The notes under the pieces were generated by a model, which was given only the letters and a program-made list of their open reading frames with translations, made no database searches and was not told the DNA's origin. A program made the position numbers and the translations under genes. 64,000 nt of DNA, taken from contig NZ_BAABMF010000010.1 in NCBI RefSeq assembly GCF_050402865.1, forward strand, positions 62,001 through 126,000, written 5' to 3'. Source of the stretch: Clostridium_AF sediminicola (GTDB taxonomy: Bacteria; Bacillota; Clostridia; Clostridiales; Clostridiaceae). Below are positions 8,611-17,727 of the stretch, piece by piece. Each line of letters opens with the position of its first letter. Position 1 is the stretch's first letter.

Positions 8611-9057
8611 TTACTTTAAAATTTTTGTGAAATAGACTTTATTTTCATCTCTATCAATTTCTTCAAACCCTAATTTTTTATAATACTTGATGTTGTTTAG
8701 TAGTTTTATATGAGTAGCTAAACTTAAGGAGTTGTAACCTTTTTCTCTTGCAATAGTTTCAGCAAAACTAATTAATATTTTGCCTAAGCCCTGTCCTTTG
8801 TACTTAGGGTGAACAGCAATATTGGATAAACAGGCATCTTTCTCATCAAAATACATGATCAATCCACCAGCTAAATGATTCTCATATTCCATAACCCAAG
8901 TTGGATAGTCAGCAATTTCTTCATTATAATCTGCATGCATTGGAGGAAGTACTATCCCATCTAAAATTTCATCATATATAGAGTAAGCTGCTTGCATTAA
9001 TTGTTCGAGTTCATTCGCATCTTCTAAATTTGCTACTCGTATTTTAAATTTATTCAT
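8611..9057 (-). CDS. GNAT family N-acetyltransferase
   Basis: The 148-residue protein is a single GNAT domain. The acetyl-CoA-binding signature is clear (NIAVHPKYKGQGLGKILISFAE: V-x-P-x-x-x-G-x-G-x-G), and the C-terminus YYKKLGFEEIDRDEN is the usual last strand region. The substrate is unknown. The start is supported by AAAGGAG. The stop lies immediately after the end of the yjdM relic homology, so the duplication junction is at the edge of this gene. Confidence 0.9.
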   Translation of the reverse strand: MNKFKIRVANLEDANELEQLMQAAYSIYDEILDGIVLPPMHADYNEEIADYPTWVMEYENHLAGGLIMYFDEKDACLSNIAVHPKYKGQGLGKILISFAETIAREKGYNSLSLATHIKLLNNIKYYKKLGFEEIDRDENKVYFTKILK

Positions 9058-9349
9058 AACTATGTCTCCTTTTACTTCTATATTTACTCAATTATAATAT
9101 TTTATACTAATTGATTTCAAAATTCAAATAAAAATCATTTGAATATTTCTTAGAATCCAAAAACTATCCACTCTGTTTCTAGTTTTTGGTAGTACTCTAG
9201 GTGCAGTGGTAATAACTGCAAGTTATCGCTTGAGCTGTAGGAGGTCCTAGTGAGGAATCAAAGATGACAAATTTGATTTTGTTAATTTAGGTAATTAATG
9301 GTAATATATGTTTAGAAGCTACTTTGCTTTAATAAGGAGTGTAGAATGG
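9058..9349. other. Intergenic region with dyad symmetries
   Basis: This spacer lies between the divergent GNAT and ABC exporter genes. It holds an inverted repeat CCAAAAACTA/TAGTTTTTGG (about 9158-9190) and short palindromes around 9211-9225 and 9239-9250. It may contain the exporter promoter and operator. No coding potential with a ribosome-binding site was seen, apart from an upstream in-frame ATG at 9308 rejected as the exporter start. Confidence 0.4.
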
Positions 9350-10198
9350 ATGATTACAGTAGAAAAAGTTTCATTTAGTTATACAAAGAGTCCTTTTATT
9401 GAAAATATTAATTTTAGTGTAAAAAAAGGTGAAATTTTTGGATTCCTTGGTCCATCAGGAGCTGGGAAAAGTACGTTGCAAAAAATTCTTACAGGACTAA
9501 TACTAAACTATTCCGGTAGAGTAGTTGTAAACGGAACAGAAGTTAAGCATAGGACTAATAATTTTTACCAAAAAATTGGTGTGGATTTTGAATTTCCAAG
9601 TCTATACGATAAATTTACTGGAAGGCAAAATTTAAAGTTCTTTGGTTCACTATATTCTAATCAACTTAGAGATGTAGATAAGCTTTTAAACTCAGTTGGT
9701 CTTCTAAATGATGCTGAGAAAAAAATATCTGAGTATTCTAAAGGAATGAAATCAAGATTGAATTTTGTAAAAGCATTGATTCATAATCCAGAAATCATTT
9801 TTTTAGACGAGCCTATAAGCGGTTTGGACCCTGCAAATGGGAGGACTATGAAAGATTTAATTCTTGAAGAAAAGAAGAACGGAAAAACTATTATTGTTAC
9901 AACACATAATATGACAGATGCCACAGAACTTTGTGATCATGTTGCCTTTATTGTTGATGGAAAAATAAAGGCTCTTGATACACCGAGGAATCTGATTATG
10001 AAAAAAGGTGCATCAAAGCTTATGTACTCATATATAGAAAATAACAAAGAAATTTTTGCAGAATGTAACCTTTCACAAACTCATAAAGATAAAAAATTAT
10101 GTCAGCTTATTAATTCGGGAAAAGTTCTAACAATACATAGCTTAGAGCCAACATTAAGTGATATTTTTATGGATGTGACGGGGAGGGAACTTAAATGA
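9350..10198 (+). CDS. ABC exporter ATP-binding protein
   Basis: The protein is 282 residues. The nucleotide-binding domain has Walker A GPSGAGKST, signature YSKGMKSRLNF (a variant of LSGGQ, common in ABC-2 exporters), Walker B IIFLDEPISGLDP and the switch histidine in VTTHNM. The start at 9350 is preferred over 9308 because AAGGAG lies 10 bp upstream and the protein then begins at the conserved first strand (ITVEKVSFSY). It is the first gene of a three-gene operon with two permeases joined by ATGA overlaps. The substrate is unknown; drug or lipid export is typical of such sets. Confidence 0.9.
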   Translation: MITVEKVSFSYTKSPFIENINFSVKKGEIFGFLGPSGAGKSTLQKILTGLILNYSGRVVVNGTEVKHRTNNFYQKIGVDFEFPSLYDKFTGRQNLKFFGSLYSNQLRDVDKLLNSVGLLNDAEKKISEYSKGMKSRLNFVKALIHNPEIIFLDEPISGLDPANGRTMKDLILEEKKNGKTIIVTTHNMTDATELCDHVAFIVDGKIKALDTPRNLIMKKGASKLMYSYIENNKEIFAECNLSQTHKDKKLCQLINSGKVLTIHSLEPTLSDIFMDVTGRELK

Positions 10199-10878
10199 GA
10201 GCTTTAAAGCTTACCTTGGCCGATATACACTTTCAATTTAAATATGGGTTTTATTTTTTATATCTAGTGTTTACGGTTTTTTATGTTGTAATCTTGTCAT
10301 TTTTACCTATTGAATGGAAAAGAGCAATTGCTTCAATTATGATTTATTCTGATCCTGCAGCTATAGGAATGTTTTTCATGGGGGCAATTGTTTTACTAGA
10401 AAAAAGTCAGAGAGTATTAGATTCGATTGCTATTTCTCCTGTTACAATTAAAGAATATATTCTTGCAAAATTAATATCTATATCATTTATTAGCACTATT
10501 GTAGGTTTTTCGATTTCGGTTTTTGCTAACATCAATCGTTATCATTATGTAATTGCAAGTGTATTATTATCCTCTATTTTATTTTCCATCATTGGAATTA
10601 TTGTTGCCTTTCGAATCAATAGTTTGAATCAATTTATAATTGCAACAGTGCCATTTCAAATATTATTTACTGTTCCGCCTGTTTTGCTACAATTAGGTAT
10701 AAATGAAGTAAATATTATATTACATCCTGGGATATGCGCTATAAGATTAATATATGGCAACGAAAGCAATCCTTCTATTTTGATATTTATTTTACTGATA
10801 TGGATCATATTAGCATGGTTTATATGTATAAAAACTGTTAATAAGGCGTTTGTTCAAATAGGGGGTGCAAAACTATGA
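10195..10878 (+). CDS. ABC-2 type permease, subunit 1
   Basis: The 227-residue membrane protein has about six hydrophobic helices and no soluble domain. It carries the ABC-2 style ILLEKSQRVLDSIAISPVTIKEY stretch, in which the cytoplasmic loop after helix 2 meets the ATPase. The start overlaps the stop of the ATPase gene (ATGA), and its stop overlaps the next permease. The two permeases probably form a heterodimer with two copies of the ATPase. Confidence 0.82.
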   Translation: MRALKLTLADIHFQFKYGFYFLYLVFTVFYVVILSFLPIEWKRAIASIMIYSDPAAIGMFFMGAIVLLEKSQRVLDSIAISPVTIKEYILAKLISISFISTIVGFSISVFANINRYHYVIASVLLSSILFSIIGIIVAFRINSLNQFIIATVPFQILFTVPPVLLQLGINEVNIILHPGICAIRLIYGNESNPSILIFILLIWIILAWFICIKTVNKAFVQIGGAKL

Positions 10879-11555
10879 AGGCTTTCTATTATTCATTTAG
10901 ACAATATATTAAAGAAATTGGTGAAGACTACATGTTGGCAGTTATGCTTTTTACACCAATACTTTCAGGTACTTTATTAAGATTAGTTATCCCCAGAATA
11001 GCTAATCAGTCATATTTTCTTTTGGCAGATATTTTGATTGTGTCAATAACTCCACTTATCTATTCATTTATAGGTGCAATGGTTATACTTGAAGAGATAG
11101 ATAATAATATATCTATATATCTTTCTGTTACACCTCTTGGTAAAAAGGGCTACCTTATATCTAGATTGGGGTTGCCTACTGCCATATCCCTTGTGTTTGG
11201 AACGGTAGTTAGTTATTTTTTTTCCATATCCCGAATAACAATTTTTCAAAGTATTATATATACATTACTCTTTAGTATTATTAGCATGACAATATGTATG
11301 TTAATTGTATCACTTTCATCTAATAGGGTTGAAGGGATGGCACTTACAAAAATATCTAATATACTAATACTTGGCTTTCCATTACCTTTTTTCTTGGGTG
11401 ATAAAGTGATTCAGTATGCGGCCGGATTTTTACCATCTTTTTGGGCTGGAAAAGTAATATTTGATGAAGAATATCTGTATTTTATACCTTTTATCTTGAC
11501 ATCATTGATTTGGATTATTATGTTATATAGACGATTTAACAGAAAAATCATTTGA
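10875..11555 (+). CDS. ABC-2 type permease, subunit 2
   Basis: The 226-residue membrane protein has about six helices. The motif GAMVILEEIDNNISIYLSVTPLGKKGYLISRL is the paralogous counterpart of the loop in subunit 1, so the two genes probably arose by duplication. It overlaps the previous gene by 4 bp and ends the operon. A likely terminator lies about 155 bp downstream. Confidence 0.82.
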   Translation: MKAFYYSFRQYIKEIGEDYMLAVMLFTPILSGTLLRLVIPRIANQSYFLLADILIVSITPLIYSFIGAMVILEEIDNNISIYLSVTPLGKKGYLISRLGLPTAISLVFGTVVSYFFSISRITIFQSIIYTLLFSIISMTICMLIVSLSSNRVEGMALTKISNILILGFPLPFFLGDKVIQYAAGFLPSFWAGKVIFDEEYLYFIPFILTSLIWIIMLYRRFNRKII

Positions 11556-11897
11556 GTTTGCATTAATATTATCTTTTAATAATTTTTAGGAACGTTTTTC
11601 TTCTTTGACAAATCAACTTTATATAAATTATATTTTTTCTCAATTGAAGACGATTAATAAAGCGTGTTGCTTTCATGGTCCATGGCAAAATCTGATTAAT
11701 AAAAAAATAAGATTAAGGATTCTATAATATTCTTTATAAAAGTCTTAATCTTTGTTTTTGTATAAAGCAAACTTAATGATATGAATTTTCAAAAGCATTT
11801 ACTATTAAGTCATTAGTTACGTTAAATGAGTTTAGATAAATATTTCTTAAATGTTCCTTAATTCTTTGCAAGTAGGATAAAAGTTAGAAATATTGAA
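11556..11897. other. Convergent intergenic region with terminator
   Basis: This AT-rich spacer lies between the exporter operon and the minus-strand superoxide dismutase gene. A hairpin with AAGATTAAG/CTTAATCTT arms followed by T-rich sequence lies at about 11709-11757 and probably terminates the exporter operon. I see no gene in it. Confidence 0.6.
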
Positions 11898-12395
11898 TTA
11901 AGTTTCAGGGAAATAAGAGAAGCAGGCTTCTATCACTCCACAGGCCAGTCTTCTTCCAGCATTCCCTGAAGGTTGTGATCTATAATCATCAGGGTTTTCA
12001 TGAATTATTATGGATTTTCCGATTACGTCGCTAGCCTTAAATTTATTAGTAAAGAACTCCATCATAGATATTCCGTTGTTTGAAAAAAGTACTGGTAAAT
12101 CTCCAGCATGATTACCGTGGGGTTGATTTGTCGGATTCCAGTGACCACCTGCATCCATAAAGGGTTTGTCACTTTTACCTACTTTACAATTTCCAAACTC
12201 ATGAATATGAAATCCAAAAGGTCCTATAGGTCCTTTATCCTTTTTTGCAGGTTTGTAAAGTGGCAGTCCCTGTATATTAGCGAATACAAAAGCACCACAG
12301 GGCATATCTCTTATAATTACTATTCCTTCAATTTGGGGTCTTAATGGACCTCCTTTTATATTTGCCATAGCCATAGTTGGGTATTTACATTCCAT
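11898..12395 (-). CDS. Cu/Zn superoxide dismutase-like protein
   Basis: The protein is 165 residues. The Cu/Zn superoxide dismutase ligands are all present: H63 and H65 (GFHIHEFG), H85 (GGHWNP), H93, H96 and D99 (HGNHAGDLP), and H132 (IIIHENPDD). The C-terminal GNAGRRLACGVI carries the usual arginine and cysteine, with Cys70 as a possible disulfide partner. There is no signal peptide, so it should be cytoplasmic, which is unusual because most bacterial SodC proteins are exported. GGAGATG precedes the start. The likely role is removal of superoxide during oxygen exposure. Confidence 0.85.
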   Translation of the reverse strand: MECKYPTMAMANIKGGPLRPQIEGIVIIRDMPCGAFVFANIQGLPLYKPAKKDKGPIGPFGFHIHEFGNCKVGKSDKPFMDAGGHWNPTNQPHGNHAGDLPVLFSNNGISMMEFFTNKFKASDVIGKSIIIHENPDDYRSQPSGNAGRRLACGVIEACFSYFPET

Positions 12396-12756
12396 TTATT
12401 CATCTCCAAATTTTTCTGATTATACAGTATATACTATGAACGCTAAAATTATAGTGTTAACTGCAATAAAAGGCCATGAAGCAAGCTTAATTTTATATAA
12501 AAATATAATATTAACATTTTATCACATAACTAGACTTAAGAAATTTATGATTATATCCAAGATGAAGAAGATTAGATTATTTGCTATAGTTATTATTTTA
12601 TGCACATATTTTATATATAACATGTACATAAGTGTAAATCTAAAGACATTTGATGTATTATATAGACAAATGAAAGCAAGGTAGGATAGGAAATAACAGC
12701 TATGGATTAGTAAAATTAATAGTATAGTGGGATAACATTAAATGGATAGCAAGTGA
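12396..12756. other. Intergenic region with a doubtful small reading frame
   Basis: The left end carries the promoter region of the minus-strand superoxide dismutase gene. A plus-strand frame runs 12436-12684; its last 41 codons from an ATG at 12562 would encode a one-helix peptide (KIRLFAIVIILCTYFIYNMY). No ribosome-binding site supports any start, so I do not call it a gene. Confidence 0.4.
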
Positions 12757-12801
12757 AAATCAAAAAAGGATGAGGGGATTAATCTCATCCTTTTTTGATT
12801 T
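12757..12801. terminator. Strong bidirectional terminator
   Basis: A perfect 18-bp inverted repeat encloses a 9-nt loop. The outer part of each arm is A-rich or T-rich, and the inner part is GGATGAG/CTCATCC. It sits just after the stop of the minus-strand LRR gene and has T-runs in both directions. Confidence 0.9.
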
Positions 12802-12808
12802 CCTAGAA

Positions 12809-14200
12809 CTAATATATTAGATCCTTACAATTCTTCAAAGAAAGACTTAACTGTGAAATATCAGCATTACTAAATTTATTAAAGCTTATATCAAGATATG
12901 CCAATTGGGTCATTGATTTTAAGGTAGCTACATCATTTATTTGATTATAGGACAAGTTGAGAACTGTTAAGTTTCTTAAATCCTTCAATGATAAAATATT
13001 GGTTATATTATTAGAAGACAAACCTAATGCAGTTAAATTATATAGTTTTTGTAATGAACTTATGTTTTCAAAATTATTGTCACTTAAGTCAAGAACCAAT
13101 AGGTTAGTTAATTTTTCCAATGTTACTAAGTTAGTTACTGCATTTGAACGTAAGTCTAAAATTGTTAGATTTCTTAGACTACTTAATGGTGTTATGTCGC
13201 TAATCAAATTATTATATAAGAAAAGATTTTGTAAGTTAGTTAAACTATTCAGTGGAGTTAGGTATTTAATTCTATTATCACCTAAGTCCATAGCTATTAA
13301 TTTAGTTAATCCCTTTAAACTTGTTATATCACTAATGGAATTAAAGGATAAATCAAGCACTTCTAAGTTAGTTAATCCACTTAAAGGTGTTATGTCAGAA
13401 ATAGAATTATTGAATAAATCAAGTGTTTTTAATGCTTTTAAATTTTGAATTCCGCTTAAATTAGTAATTCCTAATTCCGCTGCATCTAATTCGGTTATAT
13501 TTGCAACATCATTTTTATATATAATCCCAGCATCTTTACCAAGGGCACTTCTAACAGCTGACTCTAAATTTTTATCACTAAACCTTACCACAGTATCTAT
13601 GCCAGGCTTTCCGTCCCATACACCATTTTCGTTTACTCTATAACCATCAATGGTAGTTGTATTAACAGCCATGTCACCATCTTTGTTTAAGTAAAATGAT
13701 TGACCATTTATAGTAATCCATTGACTGTATAGCATTGAGCCGTCAGTATTCAGGTAATACCACCTATTATTTCTATTTAGCCAGCCTGTTTGCATATCAC
13801 CTTCTGAACCTAAGAAATACCATCGACCAGCAGAGTCTTTAACCCAAGAATTTGTTTTCATTACGCCGTTTGAATCTAAATAGTACCATTTATCATTTGT
13901 ATGGTGCACCCATTTACTTTTTTGAAGCAAACCACTCTCGCCTAAATAATACCAATTACCCACTGAATCCTCAGCCCATGAGTTTACTTTCATTATTCCA
14001 TCAGAGCCTATATAATACCATGTATTCATAGAACCTTGTATCCAAGAATCCTTTTGCATGACACCATTTGTATAATAGCTCCATGCTTGTCCATCTTGAT
14101 TCCATCCTTCTAATACAGTAGCGTTAGTGGTGGAAATAAGTAATCCGCTAATTAATAATTGAGTTACCAATAAAAATGATAAAGTTTTTTTGTAAAACAA
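12809..14200 (-). CDS. Secreted protein with cell-wall-binding repeats and leucine-rich repeats
   Basis: The product is 463 residues. A signal peptide (FYKKTLSFLLVTQLLISGLL) is followed by about six to seven choline-binding-type repeats of some 20 residues (pattern WYYLDSNGVMKTNSWV) up to about residue 195. A spacer with FSDKNLESAVRSALGK then leads into eight or so 22-residue internalin-like leucine-rich repeats (LTNLEVLDLSFNSISDITSL). The start is TTG, with AAGGAGG 8 bp upstream. The protein probably attaches non-covalently to the cell wall and presents the LRR domain as a binding surface. The opposite-strand frame is only a shadow of the repeats. Confidence 0.9.
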   Translation of the reverse strand: MFYKKTLSFLLVTQLLISGLLISTTNATVLEGWNQDGQAWSYYTNGVMQKDSWIQGSMNTWYYIGSDGIMKVNSWAEDSVGNWYYLGESGLLQKSKWVHHTNDKWYYLDSNGVMKTNSWVKDSAGRWYFLGSEGDMQTGWLNRNNRWYYLNTDGSMLYSQWITINGQSFYLNKDGDMAVNTTTIDGYRVNENGVWDGKPGIDTVVRFSDKNLESAVRSALGKDAGIIYKNDVANITELDAAELGITNLSGIQNLKALKTLDLFNNSISDITPLSGLTNLEVLDLSFNSISDITSLKGLTKLIAMDLGDNRIKYLTPLNSLTNLQNLFLYNNLISDITPLSSLRNLTILDLRSNAVTNLVTLEKLTNLLVLDLSDNNFENISSLQKLYNLTALGLSSNNITNILSLKDLRNLTVLNLSYNQINDVATLKSMTQLAYLDISFNKFSNADISQLSLSLKNCKDLIY

Positions 14201-14334
14201 ATTAATTTCCTCCTTAGTTTATATGATTTTAATGTTTTATACAAATGAAATAATATCATAAATGGGTTTGCGATACAATAAAATAAAAGATATAACAAAA
14301 ATTGGCAAGTTTAATGGTATAATATTGCAAACCA

Positions 14335-14527
14335 ACTTGTACTAAACTCTCACTTATCCCATGAAAAGATATGCTATAATAATACAAGACAATATATGTT
14401 AGAGAATCCAAAATTGGATTCTCTATTATTTGAACATAATATTATTAGAATAATAAAGAGGGTAAAAGATATCGCAGAACCATAAGGTCTATCTCCGATG
14501 TGCCTATACTTATGCATAGTGCTAAAA
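14335..14527 (+). pseudogene. Relic of a response regulator promoter and gene fragment
   Basis: About 135 bp (14335-14470) nearly repeat the promoter and leader of the regulator gene at 22013, including the TATAAT box and the AGAGAATCC/GGATTCTCT hairpin (14402-14425). After the ribosome-binding site AAAGAGGG and a few bases the match jumps to an internal part of that gene (about 22206-22257, the GCAGAACCATAAG region). About 190 bp are deleted between the two blocks and the frame is broken. The duplicated promoter now points at the intact regulator gene at 14660. Confidence 0.8.
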
Positions 14528-14659
14528 TTTTTATTTGACCAAAACACATAAAATACTCTACAATTAGACGGCAATTACTTATTTTGATATAATATGATCA
14601 ATTAAGCAAAATTTGTAAAAATGATAAACAATATAAAACTAACTTTAAGGGGGGTAAAA

Positions 14660-15349
14660 ATGAAAATACTTGTAGTAGATGATGAAAAGGCACTTGTTGA
14701 TTTAATCTCTATCAATTTAGAGTTGGAAGGATATGAAGTTATTGTTGCATATGATGGCAAAGAAGCTTTACTAAAAATTCAGGAAAAAAATCCTAATCTT
14801 GTGATTTTAGATGTTATGATGCCTGAAATGAATGGCTTTGAAGTATTACAAAATCTTCAAAATAAAGATATTCCTGTAATTGTGGTTACAGCTAAAAAAC
14901 ATATTAATGACAAACTATTAGGGCTTACTTTAGGGGCGGATGATTATATTACTAAGCCTTTTGATAATAGGGAGTTAATGCTTCGTGTTAAAGCAATACT
15001 TCGTAGACGGATATTACAGAAAAAGGATAATAGGGAAGAAAAACATATTATCAAAAAGGGTCAATTGAAATTAGATAAAGAAAAAAGAATCATTGAAGTA
15101 AATGATAAAGAAGTTAAACTTACAGCGAAAGAATTTGGTATTGTTTGTGTGCTTGCAGAAAATTATCGGAAGGTATTTTCGAGAGAAGAGTTATTGGAAA
15201 TACTATGGGGATTTGATTATATAGGTGAAACACGGACTATTGATATGCATATTCGTAGGATCAGAAAAAAATTAGGTATATGTAGGAACTATATTCAAAC
15301 GGTCTTTGGTGTAGGATATAAGATGGAGATTGAGGAAGAAAGGAACTAA
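14660..15349 (+). CDS. OmpR/PhoB-family response regulator
   Basis: The protein is 229 residues. The receiver domain has the acidic pair VDDE, the phosphoacceptor D51 in VILDVMMPEMNG, T in VVTAKK and K in ITKPFD. A winged-helix DNA-binding domain follows (AKEFGIVCVLAENYRKVFSREELLE; TIDMHIRRIRKKLG; TVFGVGYK). The start at 14660 has AAGGGGGG 5 bp upstream; an ATG at 14621 has no ribosome-binding site. It is followed by its kinase and then a lipoprotein and ABC importer that it probably controls. Confidence 0.93.
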   Translation: MKILVVDDEKALVDLISINLELEGYEVIVAYDGKEALLKIQEKNPNLVILDVMMPEMNGFEVLQNLQNKDIPVIVVTAKKHINDKLLGLTLGADDYITKPFDNRELMLRVKAILRRRILQKKDNREEKHIIKKGQLKLDKEKRIIEVNDKEVKLTAKEFGIVCVLAENYRKVFSREELLEILWGFDYIGETRTIDMHIRRIRKKLGICRNYIQTVFGVGYKMEIEEERN

Positions 15350-15357
15350 TGATATAA

Positions 15358-16767
15358 ATGAAAATGAACTTTCGAAAAAAAATGATTTTGATGAATATAG
15401 GAATAATTATTCCTATTCTTTTTATTTTTGGTGTTTGTTTGATTGAAACATTGGATTCATACAATCTTGTGATGATAAGAGATTATCTACTCAATCACAG
15501 TTATACAACACAAGTTAATATGACTCAGTATTTTGAATCACAACAGGATGAATTAGATATGGATAACTTTAAGAAAAAAGATGCATCTTTATATGCCTCA
15601 TATATCAAAAATCAGGTAGGGGGTAGAGTGCAGATTTTTTATGACAATAATGTATATGGAGATTCGGACAGCAATGAGGAGTTTTTAGCATTACGGCCTG
15701 AAATTGAGAAAGGATTTCAAAATGAAAAAGCCTATATTTATAAAGAAGTAAATGGGAAAAGATATTTTTTTATGGGTATTCCAATTGTATATAGAGATGA
15801 TGTGATTTGTACAGTAGGTTATATTTATCCTCTTACAAAAGAAGATGAAATGAAAAAAAATATGACGATAATTGCATTCTTTTTAGGGATGATCGGTATT
15901 AGTATTGTTTTTATTATAACGTTATTTTTTTCGTATAAAATGATTGTTCCCATTACAGAATTGAAAAATACAATGAAAAAATTTGCATTAGGGAAAGAAA
16001 TTAAAGAAATCAATATTCATACAGGAGATGAAATAGAAGAACTTAGTCATTCTTTCCAAGAAATGGTGGAAACCATTCAGGAAAATATTTCTCAATTGAA
16101 ACAGGAAAAAGAGAAACAAAAGCTTTTCTTTGATAATGTTACACATGAAATTAGTACGCCTATTACAGCAATATTGGGATATGCGGATGTTTTAAAAAGA
16201 GAAAAGCTGCCGGATCATATTAAAGAAAAAAGTATTTATTATATTGAAACAGAAAGTATGCGGCTAATTAATCTTGTTGAAGAATTCTTAGAACTTTCAA
16301 GCCTTAAAAGATTTGACTTTGCGATTATAAAAGAACCTGTTATGCTTTCAGATTTAATAAATAATTGTTTAGAAATTGTAAAAATAAAAGCTAAAAATTA
16401 TAATATTGTTTTAGAAAAGAAGATTAAAGATGTAGAAATTTTTGTTGATATGAATAAATTTAAAGAAGTGATTTTAAATGTAGTGGATAATGCCTTGAAA
16501 TATAGTAATTGTACAAGCATCTTAATAGAAGCATATCCAAAAAATGGACAAACAATTATTAGAATTCGGGATAATGGAGAAGGCATGGGAAAAGAAGAAC
16601 TTGAAAAAATATGGGAACCTTTTTATCGGTCTCATAAGAATAGAAAAGTAAAAGGAACAGGTCTTGGGCTTTCTATATGTAAAGAAATTATACGAAATCA
16701 TGGAGGAACTATAGCAATTATGAGTAAAAAAGGATATGGAACTATTGTAGAAATCCACATACAATAA
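15358..16767 (+). CDS. Sensor histidine kinase with HAMP domain
   Basis: The protein is 469 residues. The order is transmembrane helix 1 (about residues 8-27), an extracytoplasmic sensor of about 140 residues, transmembrane helix 2 (about 170-195), HAMP, a dimerisation/phosphoacceptor region with His263 (THEISTPITAILGY), and a HATPase domain with an N box (NVVDNALKYS), G1 (DNGEGMG) and G2 (GTGLGLSI). The gene starts 9 bp after the regulator gene, so the two form one unit. The linked transporter suggests it senses that transporter's substrate or a related compound. Confidence 0.93.
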   Translation: MKMNFRKKMILMNIGIIIPILFIFGVCLIETLDSYNLVMIRDYLLNHSYTTQVNMTQYFESQQDELDMDNFKKKDASLYASYIKNQVGGRVQIFYDNNVYGDSDSNEEFLALRPEIEKGFQNEKAYIYKEVNGKRYFFMGIPIVYRDDVICTVGYIYPLTKEDEMKKNMTIIAFFLGMIGISIVFIITLFFSYKMIVPITELKNTMKKFALGKEIKEINIHTGDEIEELSHSFQEMVETIQENISQLKQEKEKQKLFFDNVTHEISTPITAILGYADVLKREKLPDHIKEKSIYYIETESMRLINLVEEFLELSSLKRFDFAIIKEPVMLSDLINNCLEIVKIKAKNYNIVLEKKIKDVEIFVDMNKFKEVILNVVDNALKYSNCTSILIEAYPKNGQTIIRIRDNGEGMGKEELEKIWEPFYRSHKNRKVKGTGLGLSICKEIIRNHGGTIAIMSKKGYGTIVEIHIQ

Positions 16768-16790
16768 ACAGGAAGAATGTAAAACTATTT

Positions 16791-16849
16791 TGAAAGTTAC
16801 AAGAAAGTTACATTAAAATCATAATTGTTATATATTTGTGTTCTATAAT
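16791..16849 (+). promoter_or_regulatory. Tandem 11-bp direct repeat and -10 box, probable response-regulator site
   Basis: GAAAGTTACAA (16792-16802) and GAAAGTTACAT (16803-16813) are head-to-tail, one helical turn apart, as in the sites of OmpR/PhoB regulators. A TATAAT box lies at 16844-16849, and no good -35 box lies between them, which fits an activated promoter. The site precedes the lipoprotein and importer genes right after the two-component genes. Confidence 0.6.
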
Positions 16850-16872
16850 TAAGTTGAACCTAGGGGGTAGAA

Positions 16873-17697
16873 ATGAAAAAGTTTGGGATATATGTCCTTG
16901 TATTGTGTAGTGTTTTATTGATAAATGGGTGTACATCAGTTATTTCTGAGGATAAGTTGTATGTGATTCATGATGGAGAAAAAGTTAAGAGGATGGTGAC
17001 AGAAAATACACCTATTCGCATCGAAATACAGAGTATGAGATGGGGAAAAGGTGTGGTGGATGATCAAAAAATTATCAAAGAAGTGTGGGAGGTATCCCAT
17101 CAGATCTCTAAGGTGGACAAGTCAGCTTATATTCCACAAAAAGAGGATTTGATCGGAACAGCTTATTTGCTGGGAGGAAGAAGGATTCCTTTTTTTATAG
17201 GTGAGCTATATATGCAGATTGGTCATAACTACTATGGAAGCAAAGAAGCCAGTGTGGCATTGAAGACAGCTTATCAAAGTGTAAAAGAAAATCTTTATAC
17301 TGTGGAAAATATTAAACAATTACTTTTAAATTCTCAAGGAATTATTTTATATTCTGTCTTTGATACGAAAAAAAATGGTGTTTTTTTAACAAAAAGACAA
17401 ATAGAAGGATTAATAGATAATGTAGATAGTGGAACTATAATTTCAGGTATTGATACTTTGAAAGATTTGTATGAGCAACATATGATCGCGCAGTATCAAA
17501 TAGTGGTATTATTTGATGAATTGCACAAAATGAATGAAAATATGAATGAAATTCAATCTGAGGATATAGTTCTAATTACTGTATATTCTTCTGAATATTT
17601 CACAGTATGGGATATGCATGGAGATAATATGAGGAGTATTATGCATTTGAAAGGTAATCTTTTTGATTATAGTTCTACCCAGTATAATCAAAAATAA
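16873..17697 (+). CDS. Lipoprotein of unknown function linked to importer
   Basis: The 274-residue protein has a lipoprotein signal peptide with lipobox INGC, so it is anchored outside the membrane. The mature part has no domain I can name with certainty; it is mixed alpha/beta with RIEIQSMRWGKG and GGRRIPFFIGELYM segments. The ribosome-binding site is AGGGGG. It lies between the sensor kinase and the importer's binding protein. It may be an accessory sensor or substrate-handling protein, which is inference from position only. Confidence 0.7.
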   Translation: MKKFGIYVLVLCSVLLINGCTSVISEDKLYVIHDGEKVKRMVTENTPIRIEIQSMRWGKGVVDDQKIIKEVWEVSHQISKVDKSAYIPQKEDLIGTAYLLGGRRIPFFIGELYMQIGHNYYGSKEASVALKTAYQSVKENLYTVENIKQLLLNSQGIILYSVFDTKKNGVFLTKRQIEGLIDNVDSGTIISGIDTLKDLYEQHMIAQYQIVVLFDELHKMNENMNEIQSEDIVLITVYSSEYFTVWDMHGDNMRSIMHLKGNLFDYSSTQYNQK

Positions 17698-17727
17698 AAT
17701 CAATTATCCAGATAGGAGGATATAGAT

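Noticed and set aside
12436..12684. An 82-residue protein
   Set aside because: No ribosome-binding site at any start. Only the C-terminal hydrophobic stretch looks gene-like, so it is described only as part of the intergenic region.
12957..13448. A 163-residue plus-strand reading frame
   Set aside because: It is the complement of the leucine-rich repeats, where repeat structure keeps the other strand open.
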